Counted from the first letter of the stretch, positions 17,244-25,714 are shown. The stretch: 64,000 nucleotides of DNA from Sphingobacteriales bacterium (GCA_016711285.1 JADJTG010000012.1:372001-436000), one strand, 5' to 3'. Made by a program: numbers and translations. The notes: generated from the letters alone by a model not told the origin.

Positions 17244-18173
17244 ATGCGTTTAATAATAATACCATATTTATTGTTGCTGTTTTTGTTGTGTACGCTTTTT
17301 GCGTGCAAGCCCGAAACCTATTATCATACTTACTGACAGGGAAAGCTAAAAATTCTTGCCACTACTTCGATGGCGGGCGATATGGTGCGGCAAATTGTGC
17401 AAGACAAAGCCGAAGTGCAAACTTTGATGGGAGCCGGCATTGACCCGCACCTTTACAAAGCCACACAGGGCGATTTGGAGCGATTGATGCAAGCCCATGC
17501 AGTGGTATATAATGGTTTGTTGTTGGAGGGTAAAATGGAGAGCATCTTTGAAAAACTCCAACGTGCCAAACCCGTTTATGCGCTGGCTTCACCTTTATCG
17601 CACACCCAATTAATAAGCACCGACAACAGCCACCACTCCGACCCTCACATCTGGTTTGATACGCAGCTATGGGCGGCTTGTGTGCTGCCTTTGGCGGAGT
17701 TTCTGGCTACGCAAGACAGCAGCAACGCCGCTTTTTATCGCAGCAACGCCGCCGCCTATCGCCTACAATTAGACAGTCTGCACCAAAGTGTGCGCCGACA
17801 AATCGCCGACATTCCGCAGCAGCAGCGCGTACTGATTACGTCGCACGATGCTTTTCAATATTTCGGCAGAGCCTACGATATAGAAGTGCAGGGTTTGCAG
17901 GGAATTTCTACGGTGGCGGAATTTGGCTTACGCGATGTGAGTAATCTGGTACATTTTATTTGTAACCGCCATATCAAAGCTCTTTTTGTAGAAAGCAGCG
18001 TATCGTCCAAACCCTTAGAAGCCGTGCGCGAAGGCTGTCGGCAGCGCAATTGTATGGTGGGCATAGGAGGCAATTTATATTCCGATGCGCTGGGAGCTGC
18101 CACCACCCCCGAAGGCACTTATATAGGTATGATGCACCACAATATCGCCACCATCGCCGCCGCCTTAAAATAA
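17244..18173 (+). pseudogene. Zn/Mn ABC transporter substrate-binding lipoprotein, interrupted by an in-frame TGA
   Basis: From ATG 17244 the frame encodes a lipoprotein signal (MRLIIIPYLLLLFLLCTLFA, then Cys21). It reaches TGA at codon 31 (17334-17336), then continues in the same frame with KLKILATTSMAGDMV, the typical first strand of TroA/ZnuA-type periplasmic proteins, to 18173. Likely metal ligands are the His in GIDPHLY, the His in SDPHIWFDT, the His in TSHDAFQYFG and the Asp in LYSDALG, as in Zn/Mn-binding cluster A-I proteins. The later Met at 17370 would lose the signal and first strand, so it is unlikely to give a working protein. A CGA-to-TGA change or a sequence error would explain it. 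No permease or ATPase gene is next to it. Confidence 0.75.
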
Positions 18174-18203
18174 AACAAGCCAACAAAAATGGTATCGTTC
18201 ATA

Positions 18204-18232
18204 TTGATTAGAAAATAAAAAGGATAAATTTG
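18204..18232 (+). promoter_or_regulatory. Promoter for the 57-residue membrane protein gene
   Basis: TTG at 18204-18206, an 18-nt spacer and TAAATTTG at 18225-18232 fit the Bacteroidota -33/-7 pattern. The ATG follows 22 nt later. Confidence 0.55.
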
Positions 18233-18254
18233 CACAGTAAAACAGAACAATACC

Positions 18255-18428
18255 ATGAAAAACAAAAATATATCGGTCATTTTAGCGATTCTTCTAATCC
18301 TTGCTATCGGAAATTATTTCAGATTTATTAGTGACGGCAGTACGAGATTGGTTGAGTTTTTATCCATTTTTATTATTGGCTTGCTGACGGGCTTATTGCT
18401 GACACAGTTGATGAAAAAGCGGGTTTAG
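18255..18428 (+). CDS. Small membrane protein of unknown function
   Basis: This is a 57-codon ORF beginning MKNKNISVILAILLILAIGN. It has two hydrophobic helices (residues about 6-22 and 34-52) joined by a short polar loop (RFISDGSTR), and a basic C-terminus (MKKRV), as in small inner-membrane proteins. A good promoter lies just upstream, and the next gene starts 23 nt after the stop, so the two are probably one transcript. I recognise no family. Confidence 0.55.
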   Translation: MKNKNISVILAILLILAIGNYFRFISDGSTRLVEFLSIFIIGLLTGLLLTQLMKKRV

Positions 18429-18451
18429 CAAGAAATATTTACACAAAAAAA

Positions 18452-18799
18452 ATGAGCAACATCAAAATAAGCGATAACAGTTTAAAGAAAATAGAACAGC
18501 TTTATCAGCAGGCGGGCGTGCAGGTGCGCTACGGAAAAGGGAATTTTCAGGCGGGCTATTGCCTGTTGGAGCATAAAAAAATTGTACTGATAAATAAATT
18601 TTACGACACTGAAGCCAAAATACACGCTTTGTGCGATATTGCGGAGCAATTGAATTGGAACAACGACACCCTGCTGCCGGAGCAGCATAAGCTTCTGCAT
18701 CAAATCCTCAGCGAACAAGCCGCCAAACGCAATAAAAATAGCCATCAGGAAATAGAAACATCTACTTCTTCCGACAACAACAACAGCAACGATATTTAG
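18452..18799 (+). CDS. Conserved hypothetical protein
   Basis: 115 residues, soluble and without a signal peptide. The first 85 residues (LKKIEQLYQQAGVQVRYGKG, then FQAGYCLLEHKKIVLINKFY) look like a compact alpha/beta domain resembling small uncharacterised Bacteroidota proteins. The tail is Asn/Ser/Asp-rich and probably disordered. The stop codon overlaps that of the convergent flippase gene by three bases. The function is unknown. Confidence 0.7.
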   Translation: MSNIKISDNSLKKIEQLYQQAGVQVRYGKGNFQAGYCLLEHKKIVLINKFYDTEAKIHALCDIAEQLNWNNDTLLPEQHKLLHQILSEQAAKRNKNSHQEIETSTSSDNNNSNDI

Positions 18800-20301
18800 C
18801 GACCGCCACCACCAAACACCCGCTTCCAATAGCGAGCAACCAACTCGTTTATATCTTCCGACACCCGAAAATATAAAATCAAGCCGCCAAACAACGCCGT
18901 GATAATAAGGGAGCGAAACAGCAAATCTACTACAAAATGATAAGGCAATGTCGGCAACAGATAATCAACACCCAGCAGCAGCAGCAGCAGCAACAACACC
19001 CACAAAGTTTTTTTGTTGAAAGGCTGCATACGGAAAGTGTGCCACACAAAATAACCTTTGCCTAAATTGTAAATCACCATTGTAAGCAAATTAGCAAAGG
19101 CAGCCCCTGTGAGTCCGTATAAAGGAATAAAAAGATAATTGGTAAAAACAGTGAGTATCAGCAAAAACAGATTGAAATAAAACTGAAACTTAAAATGCCG
19201 CGAAGTGGCGATAATGCCGCCATTGATGCCCGTTGCCAAATCCGCCAATTGACTCAACCCCACCAGAATAGGAACATATTTTCCGGCTTCGTAGGCAGTG
19301 CCGAGCATACTAACCACATGGTGGCGATTTATCCAAATACCCACGCACACCAATCCGCCCAAAATCAACTGCAACAAAGACGTTTTGCGATACACGCTCT
19401 CTATGCGGTGCAAATCCTGACGCTGCCAAGCATCGGCAATTACAGGCAATGCCGCCGTAGTAATGGCTTTGCCCGGCATATACACCACCAAACCAATCGT
19501 ACACAAAATAGAATAAATACCGCCATCTGCCAACTCACCCGCCGACATCACCGACACCATCAGCCGGTCGATGTATTCCAGCACATACATCACCGACCCC
19601 GACGAAAGCGTAAAAAAACCATACACAAACATCTCACGCAGCAACTTGGGCGTAAATTTGCTCCAATCAAAAGCAATGCGCCACTCCCCGATATACATCA
19701 AATAGCCAATCAGGCCCAAACCCTGCAAACCGTGCAGCAAAATAAGAGCCGCCACAAATACCGGAAATCCGAAATATCCCTGCCAAAACAAAAGCAACAG
19801 CACCAAAATTCCCAATTTTGTGAATACATCTCGAAACAGCACCGGCACCGAAGGGCGAAACAAAGCCGCCGCATAGCTGCCCAATACTTCAAAATATATC
19901 AGAAAAAAAGTAAGCGGAAATACCCAAAAATAATAATTATTGATGAGGTCGTTGCTCTCCGCACTCTGAAACACAGTAATCAGCCAGTCTTTCAGCCCGA
20001 AAGCAAACAAAAATACCAATACCACACCCAACAAAGGCGTTAGCAACAAAAATGACAAATAAGAATGATGAGCAGTTTTTTCATCGCGGAAATAAGGGAA
20101 ATAACGAATGGTAACAGAACGCAACCCCAACTGACCAAACAAACACAAAGTACTAGCAATAGTGATGAGTAGCTGCGTAAGACCGTATTGCGCCGGCTGC
20201 AACACGCGCGGAATCAGAAATAAAATATTCAGGTATTGAATGAGGATACTCAACCCCAAAAACAAAGCAGAAAAAAAACTCTCGCGCCTGAACTGGCTCA
20301 T
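18796..20301 (-). CDS. MOP-superfamily polysaccharide flippase (Wzx/MATE-like)
   Basis: 501 residues with about 12-14 hydrophobic helices and an N-terminus typical of polysaccharide biosynthesis proteins (FLGLSILIQYLNILFLIPRV, then LQPAQYGLTQL). Members flip lipid-linked sugars across the inner membrane for O-antigen, capsule or exopolysaccharide. An alternative within the superfamily is a MurJ-like or teichoic-acid-type exporter. No glycosyltransferases lie nearby, so the substrate is open. The C-terminus is Gly/Arg-rich (VFGGGGR). It is transcribed divergently from recO. Confidence 0.85.
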   Translation of the reverse strand: MSQFRRESFFSALFLGLSILIQYLNILFLIPRVLQPAQYGLTQLLITIASTLCLFGQLGLRSVTIRYFPYFRDEKTAHHSYLSFLLLTPLLGVVLVFLFAFGLKDWLITVFQSAESNDLINNYYFWVFPLTFFLIYFEVLGSYAAALFRPSVPVLFRDVFTKLGILVLLLLFWQGYFGFPVFVAALILLHGLQGLGLIGYLMYIGEWRIAFDWSKFTPKLLREMFVYGFFTLSSGSVMYVLEYIDRLMVSVMSAGELADGGIYSILCTIGLVVYMPGKAITTAALPVIADAWQRQDLHRIESVYRKTSLLQLILGGLVCVGIWINRHHVVSMLGTAYEAGKYVPILVGLSQLADLATGINGGIIATSRHFKFQFYFNLFLLILTVFTNYLFIPLYGLTGAAFANLLTMVIYNLGKGYFVWHTFRMQPFNKKTLWVLLLLLLLLGVDYLLPTLPYHFVVDLLFRSLIITALFGGLILYFRVSEDINELVARYWKRVFGGGGR

Positions 20302-20402
20302 AATTCAAATATAAAATTGCTAAAAAAACCGCACCCTTAATAAAAACTTTGACAAAAAAACTATCTGCGGCAAAATCCGTTTGCAAGATGGAAATGTTTA
20401 TC

Positions 20403-20431
20403 TTGCAACACAAAAAAACATCTTTCATTTG
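20403..20431 (+). promoter_or_regulatory. Candidate promoter for recO
   Basis: TTG at 20403-20405, an 18-nt spacer and TTCATTTG at 20424-20431 match the consensus with one mismatch. They lie 22 nt before the preferred recO start. Confidence 0.35.
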
Positions 20432-20453
20432 CCATTTTTATTTCGCCGCACTT

Positions 20454-21176
20454 ATGTTAATAGCCCTCAAAGGTATTGTTTTTAAAACAATTAAATATGC
20501 CGAGAGCAGCCTTATTTGTAAAATTTATACCGAAAATTTCGGGGTGCGCTCTTATATGGTCAATGGCGTGCGCCGCCCCAAATCGCGCCTTCACGCCGCC
20601 GCCCTGCAACCCCTGAGCATTTTGGATATGGTGGTATATGAGCAAGCCAACAAAAATTTGCAACGTATCAAAGACATTAAAATGGCGTATATTTTTGAGC
20701 AAATTCCTTTTGATATGGCAAAAACGGGCATAGCCCTGTTGGTGGCGGAAATAATGAACAAAACCTTGCAGGAAGAAACACCCAACACCGGACTTTTCAA
20801 TTTTTTAGAACAACAAATCCGGTTTTTAGACCACAGCACCGCCCCCGAAACGGCACATTTTCCGTTGAACTTTTTGTTGCAGCTTTCGCGGCATATCGGT
20901 TTTTATCCGCACAACAATTATGATGCTGTCCAACGCCCCTATTTTCATTTGCAGGAAGGGTTATTCAGTAATCAATCGGCAGCACACGCCGCCTTGCACA
21001 TAGAGCCGCCTCTGAGCGATGTATTTTCGCAGTGGCTCGCACAACCACAAAATCCACTGCCCAAAAGCAGCCGCGCCGCCCTGCTCGAGCAAATGCTGCA
21101 TTATTATCGCTTCCATATTGAAAACTTCGGCGAACTGCACAGCTATCAAGTGTTGCGAAATCTTTGGAATACTTAA
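20454..21176 (+). CDS. recO: DNA repair protein RecO
   Basis: RecO anneals single strands and, with RecR, loads RecA onto SSB-coated gaps in the RecFOR pathway. From ATG 20454 the protein is 240 residues and begins MLIALKGIVFKTIKYAESSL, the standard OB-fold N-terminus (LKTIKYxE), followed by IYTENFGVRSYMVNGVRR. The helical C-terminal part includes LLQLSRHIGFYPHN. The frame is open for 35 more codons upstream, but those residues are low-complexity and unlike RecO, and a candidate promoter lies within them, so I prefer the internal start. I see no zinc-finger cysteines. Confidence 0.9.
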   Translation: MLIALKGIVFKTIKYAESSLICKIYTENFGVRSYMVNGVRRPKSRLHAAALQPLSILDMVVYEQANKNLQRIKDIKMAYIFEQIPFDMAKTGIALLVAEIMNKTLQEETPNTGLFNFLEQQIRFLDHSTAPETAHFPLNFLLQLSRHIGFYPHNNYDAVQRPYFHLQEGLFSNQSAAHAALHIEPPLSDVFSQWLAQPQNPLPKSSRAALLEQMLHYYRFHIENFGELHSYQVLRNLWNT

Positions 21177-21189
21177 AAAAATTTTTCGG

Positions 21190-21705
21190 CTATCGCAGCA
21201 CCTTTTTATAAAATAAAATCTGATGAAACGACATCAAAAGCAATGCCACCGCCGAACTCGCCAATATTTTGAGTGCCATAAGATGAAAATATTCAAAGCT
21301 CAGGGCTTCTATTAAATAATAAGCCGTTTGGTGAAATAAAACCGCAACACCCGCATAAATCAAAAACCACCGATAGCCCATACACGCCCAAGTAGGTTTA
21401 TCATTATTATCGTAGCCCAAACGCGGCTCAATTACCTCAATAATAAACGAACGCACAAAAGCCATCAGTGTAGTAGCTGCCGCATGAATACCCAAAGTGT
21501 CGATAGATAAATCTATCGTCAAACCACTCAAAAAACCCAACAACAAAACCGCCGAAACGGGCATCTGAAAAGGCAACAATAACACAAACAAAGGATAAAT
21601 AAAAGGCGTAATATATCCGTGCAACTCTATGCGGTTGAGCAAAAAAATCTGAATCCCGATCAATGCGACGAAGCGGATTATATTTTTAGCGATTTCACTG
21701 TTCAT
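21190..21705 (-). CDS. mreD: Rod shape-determining protein MreD
   Basis: This 171-residue membrane protein has about five or six helices (IIRFVALIGIQIFLLNRI, FIYPLFVLLLPFQMP) and the family-like LLGFLSGLTIDL. MreD works with MreC, MreB, RodA and PBP2 in the elongasome that directs lateral wall synthesis. The start codon overlaps the mreC stop (ATGA), indicating translational coupling. It is the last gene of a panC-mreC-mreD transcript and converges with recO. Confidence 0.9.
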   Translation of the reverse strand: MNSEIAKNIIRFVALIGIQIFLLNRIELHGYITPFIYPLFVLLLPFQMPVSAVLLLGFLSGLTIDLSIDTLGIHAAATTLMAFVRSFIIEVIEPRLGYDNNDKPTWACMGYRWFLIYAGVAVLFHQTAYYLIEALSFEYFHLMALKILASSAVALLLMSFHQILFYKKVLR

Positions 21706-22523
21706 GGTTGCTGTATAGCGGCTTGTTCTAAGTGTTTTATTTCATCTTTATACAAAGAATTCACCACATACACATAATCCAAATTGGAAAAATTAGTGGA
21801 TAAATTGAGTTCTATTTCAATAAAATTGCTGCCGGGTACTGCCTGCGAGCGGCGCACATACCCCACAGGAATATTTTCGGGAAAAATCTGAGAATAACCA
21901 CTCGTAACAACCGTATCTCCTGCCGTCACTTTTACATGCTTCGGAATATCAATTAAAGTAGCAATGGTAGGGTTTACGCCGCGCCATTCCACCGAGCCGA
22001 AGTGTTCGGTTCCCTGCAATTTGGCACTGATGCGTATATCCTGATTAAGCATAGAAATTACTACGGCATAATTATCCGATACCTCTTTCACGATGCCCAC
22101 CACGCCGTTTTTGCTGATAACACTCATTTCGGCAAGCACACCTTGTTTTTTTCCTTTATTGATGGTAATAAAATTATGTGTTTTGGAAATGGTATTATTC
22201 ACCACTTTGGCACTGATATAAGTAAAAGGTTCGCACCAAGCCGTATCGCGCTCGGGATAAATAATGGTAGAAAGCTCCTGAATATGCGTAAGCAAATCGG
22301 CATTATACTGCGATAAACTGTCGTTGATGGTTTTCAGGCGAAAATAGCTGATAATTTCATTTCGGTTTTCCATCATTTTACCATTCATATCCTTCACCGT
22401 ATTTACATAAAATGTGCGCTGATAGTGATTATTGCGAAACAACAAAAAAAAGCTGATGCCTTCCAGCAGCAGAAACAGCAAAAAAGCGTGATAATTAATT
22501 AAGAAAGCAATAATGTTGCGCAT
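21702..22523 (-). CDS. mreC: Rod shape-determining protein MreC
   Basis: 273 residues: one N-terminal transmembrane helix (FLLFLLLEGISFFLLF), a coiled-coil stretch (residues about 40-90), and two beta domains with the family signature ITINKGKKQGVLAEMSVIS and GVVGIVKEVSDNYAVVISML. MreC is the periplasmic scaffold that activates PBP2 during side-wall growth. It lies 29 nt after panC and overlaps mreD by 4 nt. mreB is not in this window. Confidence 0.93.
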   Translation of the reverse strand: MRNIIAFLINYHAFLLFLLLEGISFFLLFRNNHYQRTFYVNTVKDMNGKMMENRNEIISYFRLKTINDSLSQYNADLLTHIQELSTIIYPERDTAWCEPFTYISAKVVNNTISKTHNFITINKGKKQGVLAEMSVISKNGVVGIVKEVSDNYAVVISMLNQDIRISAKLQGTEHFGSVEWRGVNPTIATLIDIPKHVKVTAGDTVVTSGYSQIFPENIPVGYVRRSQAVPGSNFIEIELNLSTNFSNLDYVYVVNSLYKDEIKHLEQAAIQQP

Positions 22524-22552
22524 CGGAAAGCAAAGATATAAAAGGCTTTTTT

Positions 22553-23404
22553 TTATTGTTGAGTGGAAAGTAGGTTGTCAATCAGGCGTACTCCGTCCAA
22601 AAAAGCCGCCACTATCCACAGCACCTGCGTACCTGCGGGCACTACCCCGCGCAGGGGCTGCAAGGTTTTGGGCGAAACACCTTCGAAATAATCTACACGA
22701 AAAGCACCGTCCTGCTCCAGTGTTTTTTTGGCGGCGGCACAAATATTTTCTATAGATTCCTCACCATTTAAAGTGGTGGCGGCTTGTTGTAAAACATTAT
22801 AAATACGCGGAGCCAAAGCGCGGGCTTCGGGCGAAAGGCGCGTATTCCGCGAACTCATCGCCAAGCCATCGGCTTCGCGCAAAGTATCGCATTTCACGAG
22901 TTCCACCTGAATACGGTGCTGCTCCATCATCTGCTCCACTATGAGCACCTGCTGAAAATCCTTCAGCCCCATATACAAACGGTGGGGGCGTACAATATCC
23001 AGCAATCTTTTCACCACCTGTGCTACACCGTCAAAATGTCCGGGGCGAAATTCAGCCTCCAAAGTAATACCCGTAAACCCAAAATCATAATGCTCACGAT
23101 GTTGAGTGCCTTGTGGATACATTTCTTCCACATCGGGCAAAAAGAGTACATCGCAGGCGGCGGCGGCAAGTTTTTCAATGTCGGCAGCTACGGGGCGCGG
23201 GTATTTCTCTAAATCTTTCGGGTCGTTGAACTGCAAAGGATTGACAAAAATACTGCATACCGTCAGTTGATTTTGCTGTTTGGAGCGTTCAATGAGCGAA
23301 ATATGCCCTTGATGCAAAGCCCCCATCGTAGGCACAAAGCCGATGCTTTTTCCTTGTTCTTCCAAAAAAGATTGTAAATCTGCTACCCGCTGAAAAATGT
23401 ACAT
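22553..23404 (-). CDS. panC: Pantoate--beta-alanine ligase
   Basis: PanC condenses pantoate and beta-alanine using ATP to make pantothenate, the precursor of coenzyme A. The 283-residue protein shows the nucleotidyltransferase-fold motifs VPTMGALHQGHISLI (HIGH-like), FVNPLQFNDPKDLEKYPR, the pantoate-binding EFRPGHFDGVAQVV, YMGLKDFQQVLIV and the KMSKS-equivalent AMSSRNTRLS. The length and start (MYIFQRVADLQ) fit the family. It is co-directional with mreCD, and tRNA-Arg lies only 60 nt upstream, so the tRNA promoter may also drive it. Confidence 0.95.
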   Translation of the reverse strand: MYIFQRVADLQSFLEEQGKSIGFVPTMGALHQGHISLIERSKQQNQLTVCSIFVNPLQFNDPKDLEKYPRPVAADIEKLAAAACDVLFLPDVEEMYPQGTQHREHYDFGFTGITLEAEFRPGHFDGVAQVVKRLLDIVRPHRLYMGLKDFQQVLIVEQMMEQHRIQVELVKCDTLREADGLAMSSRNTRLSPEARALAPRIYNVLQQAATTLNGEESIENICAAAKKTLEQDGAFRVDYFEGVSPKTLQPLRGVVPAGTQVLWIVAAFLDGVRLIDNLLSTQQ

Positions 23405-23464
23405 AAAAAATCAAATACAGGAAATTAAATACCGAGAAAAAAACGCACATCAAACCACTTAAAA

Positions 23465-23536
23465 TAGCTCCACCGGGAATCGAACCCGGATTTAAAGTTT
23501 AGGAAACTTCCGTTCTATCCATTGAACTACAGAGCC
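23465..23536 (-). tRNA. tRNA-Arg(CCT)
   Basis: A cloverleaf of 72 nt. The acceptor GGCTCTG pairs with TGGAGCT through three G-U pairs. The anticodon loop TTCCTAA in an AGT/ACT stem gives CCT. The T arm is CCGGG-TTCGATT-CCCGG. CCA is not encoded. Confidence 0.93.
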
Positions 23537-23658
23537 AATTTCTTTTTTTGATGCTGCGAAATTAACAAAATATATGCAAGTAAAAAAATGACTGCACAGA
23601 ACAAGCTGATATAGCGTTTTTATGAATAAAAATGAATAAAAAAACCAAAATTAAACAT

Positions 23659-23693
23659 AAAAAAAGCGAACACCCTTTTATTCGGATATTCGC
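23659..23693 (-). terminator. Terminator after the tRNA-Ser/tRNA-Pro transcript
   Basis: On the minus strand GCGAATATCC pairs with GGGTGTTCGC (two G-U pairs) around an 8-nt loop and is followed by a T7 run. Confidence 0.7.
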
Positions 23694-23716
23694 CTTTTTA
23701 AAAAACATTTTCAGTA

Positions 23717-23792
23717 GTCGGGGTAGCAGGATTCGAACCTGCGACCACCTGCTCCCAAAGCAGGTACGCTAACCGGACTGCGCTACACCCCG
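23717..23792 (-). tRNA. tRNA-Pro(TGG)
   Basis: Acceptor CGGGGTG/TACCCCG. The anticodon stem CCTGC/GCAGG encloses TTTGGGA, giving TGG. The T arm is GCAGG-TTCGAAT-CCTGC. CCA is not encoded. Confidence 0.95.
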
Positions 23793-23862
23793 CTGTTTGT
23801 TGATACGAAATCGGTATGCCCAAAAATGGTATGCCGCATATAACAAACCATCGAAATTCGGG

Positions 23863-23951
23863 CGGTGAGAGCGGGATTCGAACCCGCGGTACAGTTTGAC
23901 CCGCACGGCAGTTTAGCAAACTGCTGGTTTCAGCCTCTCACCCATCTCACC
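23863..23951 (-). tRNA. tRNA-Ser(GCT)
   Basis: This is a class II tRNA of 89 nt with a long variable arm. Acceptor GGTGAGA pairs with TCTCACC. The anticodon stem GCAGT/ACTGC encloses TTGCTAA, giving GCT. The T arm is GCGGG-TTCGAAT-CCCGC. It lies 70 nt before tRNA-Pro, with no clear promoter between them. Confidence 0.95.
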
Positions 23952-23971
23952 GTCACTTAAATTTCGGAGCG

Positions 23972-24003
23972 CAAATCTACATATTATTTTATTATCGTTC
24001 AAA
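23972..24003 (-). promoter_or_regulatory. Promoter of the tRNA-Ser/tRNA-Pro transcript
   Basis: On the minus strand TTTG, a 20-nt spacer and TAGATTTG match the -33/-7 consensus well. They place the start about 15 nt before tRNA-Ser. This is the best promoter in the window and supports the Bacteroidota assignment. Confidence 0.7.
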
Positions 24004-24436
24004 TTTTTTTGAGTTTTTTAGAAAAAATTTTTCAAAAAACATTTGCGACGCAATACAATACACAATAAAAATCTAAACGCCGCAGTATTCTTTAGTGATG
24101 TGAATGTGATATTGTTATTAAAATCGTGCTTGTTTAGCTCCGTTTTTTTTGTCCCTAATATGTGTGTAGTGTCATTTTATACCCATCGTAATTACAAGTC
24201 AGGCAAGCACGATTTAAAATTGCTTATTTGATAAATGAACAATCCGATATATTATAAATATTTAATCAATGATTGTGTTTTTATGACCGACAACGGTTTT
24301 GTGGCTTTGTGTTCGGGCGGGTTTCGGAGTACAAAACTGTCATCACCAGCACTGAACTTGAATAGAAGTACAAAACTACAAGTTTGTACGTCAGCCCGTA
24401 TGATGCTAAACCCGTTTTTATAGCCAGTGGTTCTTG
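24004..24436. other. Gene-free AT-rich region with inverted repeats
   Basis: I see no convincing gene. A 12-bp perfect inverted repeat, AAATCGTGCTTG (24121-24132) and CAAGCACGATTT (24204-24215), encloses 71 nt. A second hairpin, GTACAAAACT with AGTTTGTAC, is at 24368-24389. The stretch from about 24270 is less AT-rich and may be the edge of an acquired segment. Confidence 0.4.
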
Positions 24437-24946
24437 TTATTTGTCGTCTGAACAAGCGTGCCAACAACGGTTTTCACAGTCGTGCCAACAGTCAGTGTGT
24501 TCGTCTCTTGCGATTTCTTCACCAAATGTTATACGATATTTTTCCTTTGTCTGCAAGAATGAATTTTTTAAGTCAATTGCATCTTGTTCGCCACGCATAC
24601 CGAAGTATGGAAAGTGGTGTAAGTAATGTCCGAATACCGTGTTACAGTCTTTGTGATACGCTCTTGTGTCAAGAATATGGTAATGCCAAAACTTGTCCAT
24701 AATCTTGTTAGGCACAATACCTTTACCATACTTTTTGCACAAGTGTAAGTAGCGTTTGTATTCTACTTCTGCACTGTCGCATTGTTCGTGTGTCCAATTT
24801 TCTCCTTCTTCTGGCTCACGAAGTTTCATCTTAACCATTTCAAGGTCAAGGTTTGCGATTACAGGGTCAATGCCCTTTTGATTGATTAGGTAAGAAACTC
24901 GTTCTACGCTAATCGAGTCAGGATAAATTAAAATTGTCTGTTCCAT
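24437..24946 (-). CDS. GRDP-like (glycine-rich domain-containing protein-like) protein with a four-Cys tail
   Basis: 169 residues, no signal peptide. Residues about 60-125 hold the GRDP-like core: EVEYKRYLHLCKKYG, then MDKFWHYHILDTRAY and FGHYLHHFPYFG, rich in conserved His/Trp/Tyr. The biochemical role of this family is not known to me. The unusual part is the C-terminus, with Cys153, 157, 161 and 165 spaced exactly four apart (CWHDCENRCWHAC) and two His between them. It could be a metal-binding tail, or a modified peptide-like tail; both are inference. The gene starts 16 nt after the dioxygenase stop, suggesting one transcript. Confidence 0.65.
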   Translation of the reverse strand: MEQTILIYPDSISVERVSYLINQKGIDPVIANLDLEMVKMKLREPEEGENWTHEQCDSAEVEYKRYLHLCKKYGKGIVPNKIMDKFWHYHILDTRAYHKDCNTVFGHYLHHFPYFGMRGEQDAIDLKNSFLQTKEKYRITFGEEIARDEHTDCWHDCENRCWHACSDDK

Positions 24947-24962
24947 TTTGCGTTTTTCTGAT

Positions 24963-25601
24963 TTATAAATTGTTTGTTGTTAGCCAAAATCTTTTCAGGA
25001 AACGGTCTTTGCTTCCTTCAATTGGTGTCCTGCCGTGAAAAACTCTGTGATTGTCCACAACCAGTATGTCCCGCTCCTTTAAGTTCATTCTTATCGGTTC
25101 GGTCTGTTTAATCAGACGTTGAAATTCAAGCATTGCAGGATTTTGTTTGTCTTCGTTCTTTACAAGCCAAAATGAATAATAAAATTTTCTGTTTCCGTTT
25201 TCGTCTGTCGCCACAAAAGGATAACTTTCTTTGTCGTCCGGAAAAATTTTATGTTCAAAAAGCTCAATTGTACTGAGTTGCAGTTTGTGGTCGTCTGAAA
25301 GTTGCTGGTAAATTTTTTCTGCGTCCATCAAAATACTGTCGCCACCCAAGTCGGTCTGTTTGTAACAATACCAAATTATGTATTTGGCTTTGTGGTGGTC
25401 GGTGTGAAAGTCAAGCCCACGAGCAGAAGTTACCATTCCTTTGCTTTCAGGTTTCACAACAACGTCAGTAGTAAAAATAACCTGTCCTAACGAATTTATT
25501 AACTCGTTTAATTGCTCTTCGGTCTGGTCGGTCAGGTGAAGAAAACCGTTGTTTAAAAGTTCCTTTGTCACGCTGTTAATATGTTGTGTTTCTGTCGTCA
25601 T
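24963..25601 (-). CDS. TauD/TfdA-like 2-oxoglutarate/Fe(II) dioxygenase
   Basis: 212 residues, shorter than the usual 270-300 of TauD-type enzymes. The facial triad is readable: H66-T67-D68 in LDFHTDHH, and the distal H189 in DNHRVFHGR. The 2OG-binding Arg is R200 or R204 (DRFLKRFW). Such enzymes hydroxylate or desaturate a small molecule or an amino-acid side chain, using O2 and 2-oxoglutarate. SARGLDFHTDHH and ILMDAEKIY resemble those TauD relatives that act in natural-product pathways. The substrate is unknown. It lies between a 31-codon ORF and the GRDP-like gene on the same strand. Wording of the DNA here (frequent GAC and GTC triplets) differs by eye from the flanks, which suggests acquisition. 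Confidence 0.75.
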   Translation of the reverse strand: MTTETQHINSVTKELLNNGFLHLTDQTEEQLNELINSLGQVIFTTDVVVKPESKGMVTSARGLDFHTDHHKAKYIIWYCYKQTDLGGDSILMDAEKIYQQLSDDHKLQLSTIELFEHKIFPDDKESYPFVATDENGNRKFYYSFWLVKNEDKQNPAMLEFQRLIKQTEPIRMNLKERDILVVDNHRVFHGRTPIEGSKDRFLKRFWLTTNNL

Positions 25602-25618
25602 ACTATTAGCTATACCAC

Positions 25619-25714
25619 CTACTTACACAACCCAAACTCCGCATTTTCATGATCCATCAAGCTATTATAAAGGGTGTGTTCTTCGTACTTGAGTATATAA
25701 TTATATGTTTTCAT
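25619..25714 (-). CDS. Possible 31-residue small ORF upstream of the dioxygenase
   Basis: An ATG-to-TAG frame on the minus strand begins MKTYNYILKYEEHT and ends EFGLCK, 17 nt before the dioxygenase start. A -7-like TAATTTTG lies at 25722-25729, so close to the ATG that transcripts from it would be nearly leaderless. It could be a peptide gene, a leader, or the truncated start of a lost gene. There is no homology I recognise. Confidence 0.25.
   Translation of the reverse strand: MKTYNYILKYEEHTLYNSLMDHENAEFGLCK

Noticed and set aside
20349..20453. Longer N-terminus for RecO
   Set aside because: The extra 35 residues are unlike RecO, and a candidate promoter lies inside them.
24043..24423. Two plus-strand ORFs of 62 codons upstream of the GRDP-like gene
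   Set aside because: They run through inverted repeats, lack recognisable features and lie in DNA that looks non-coding.
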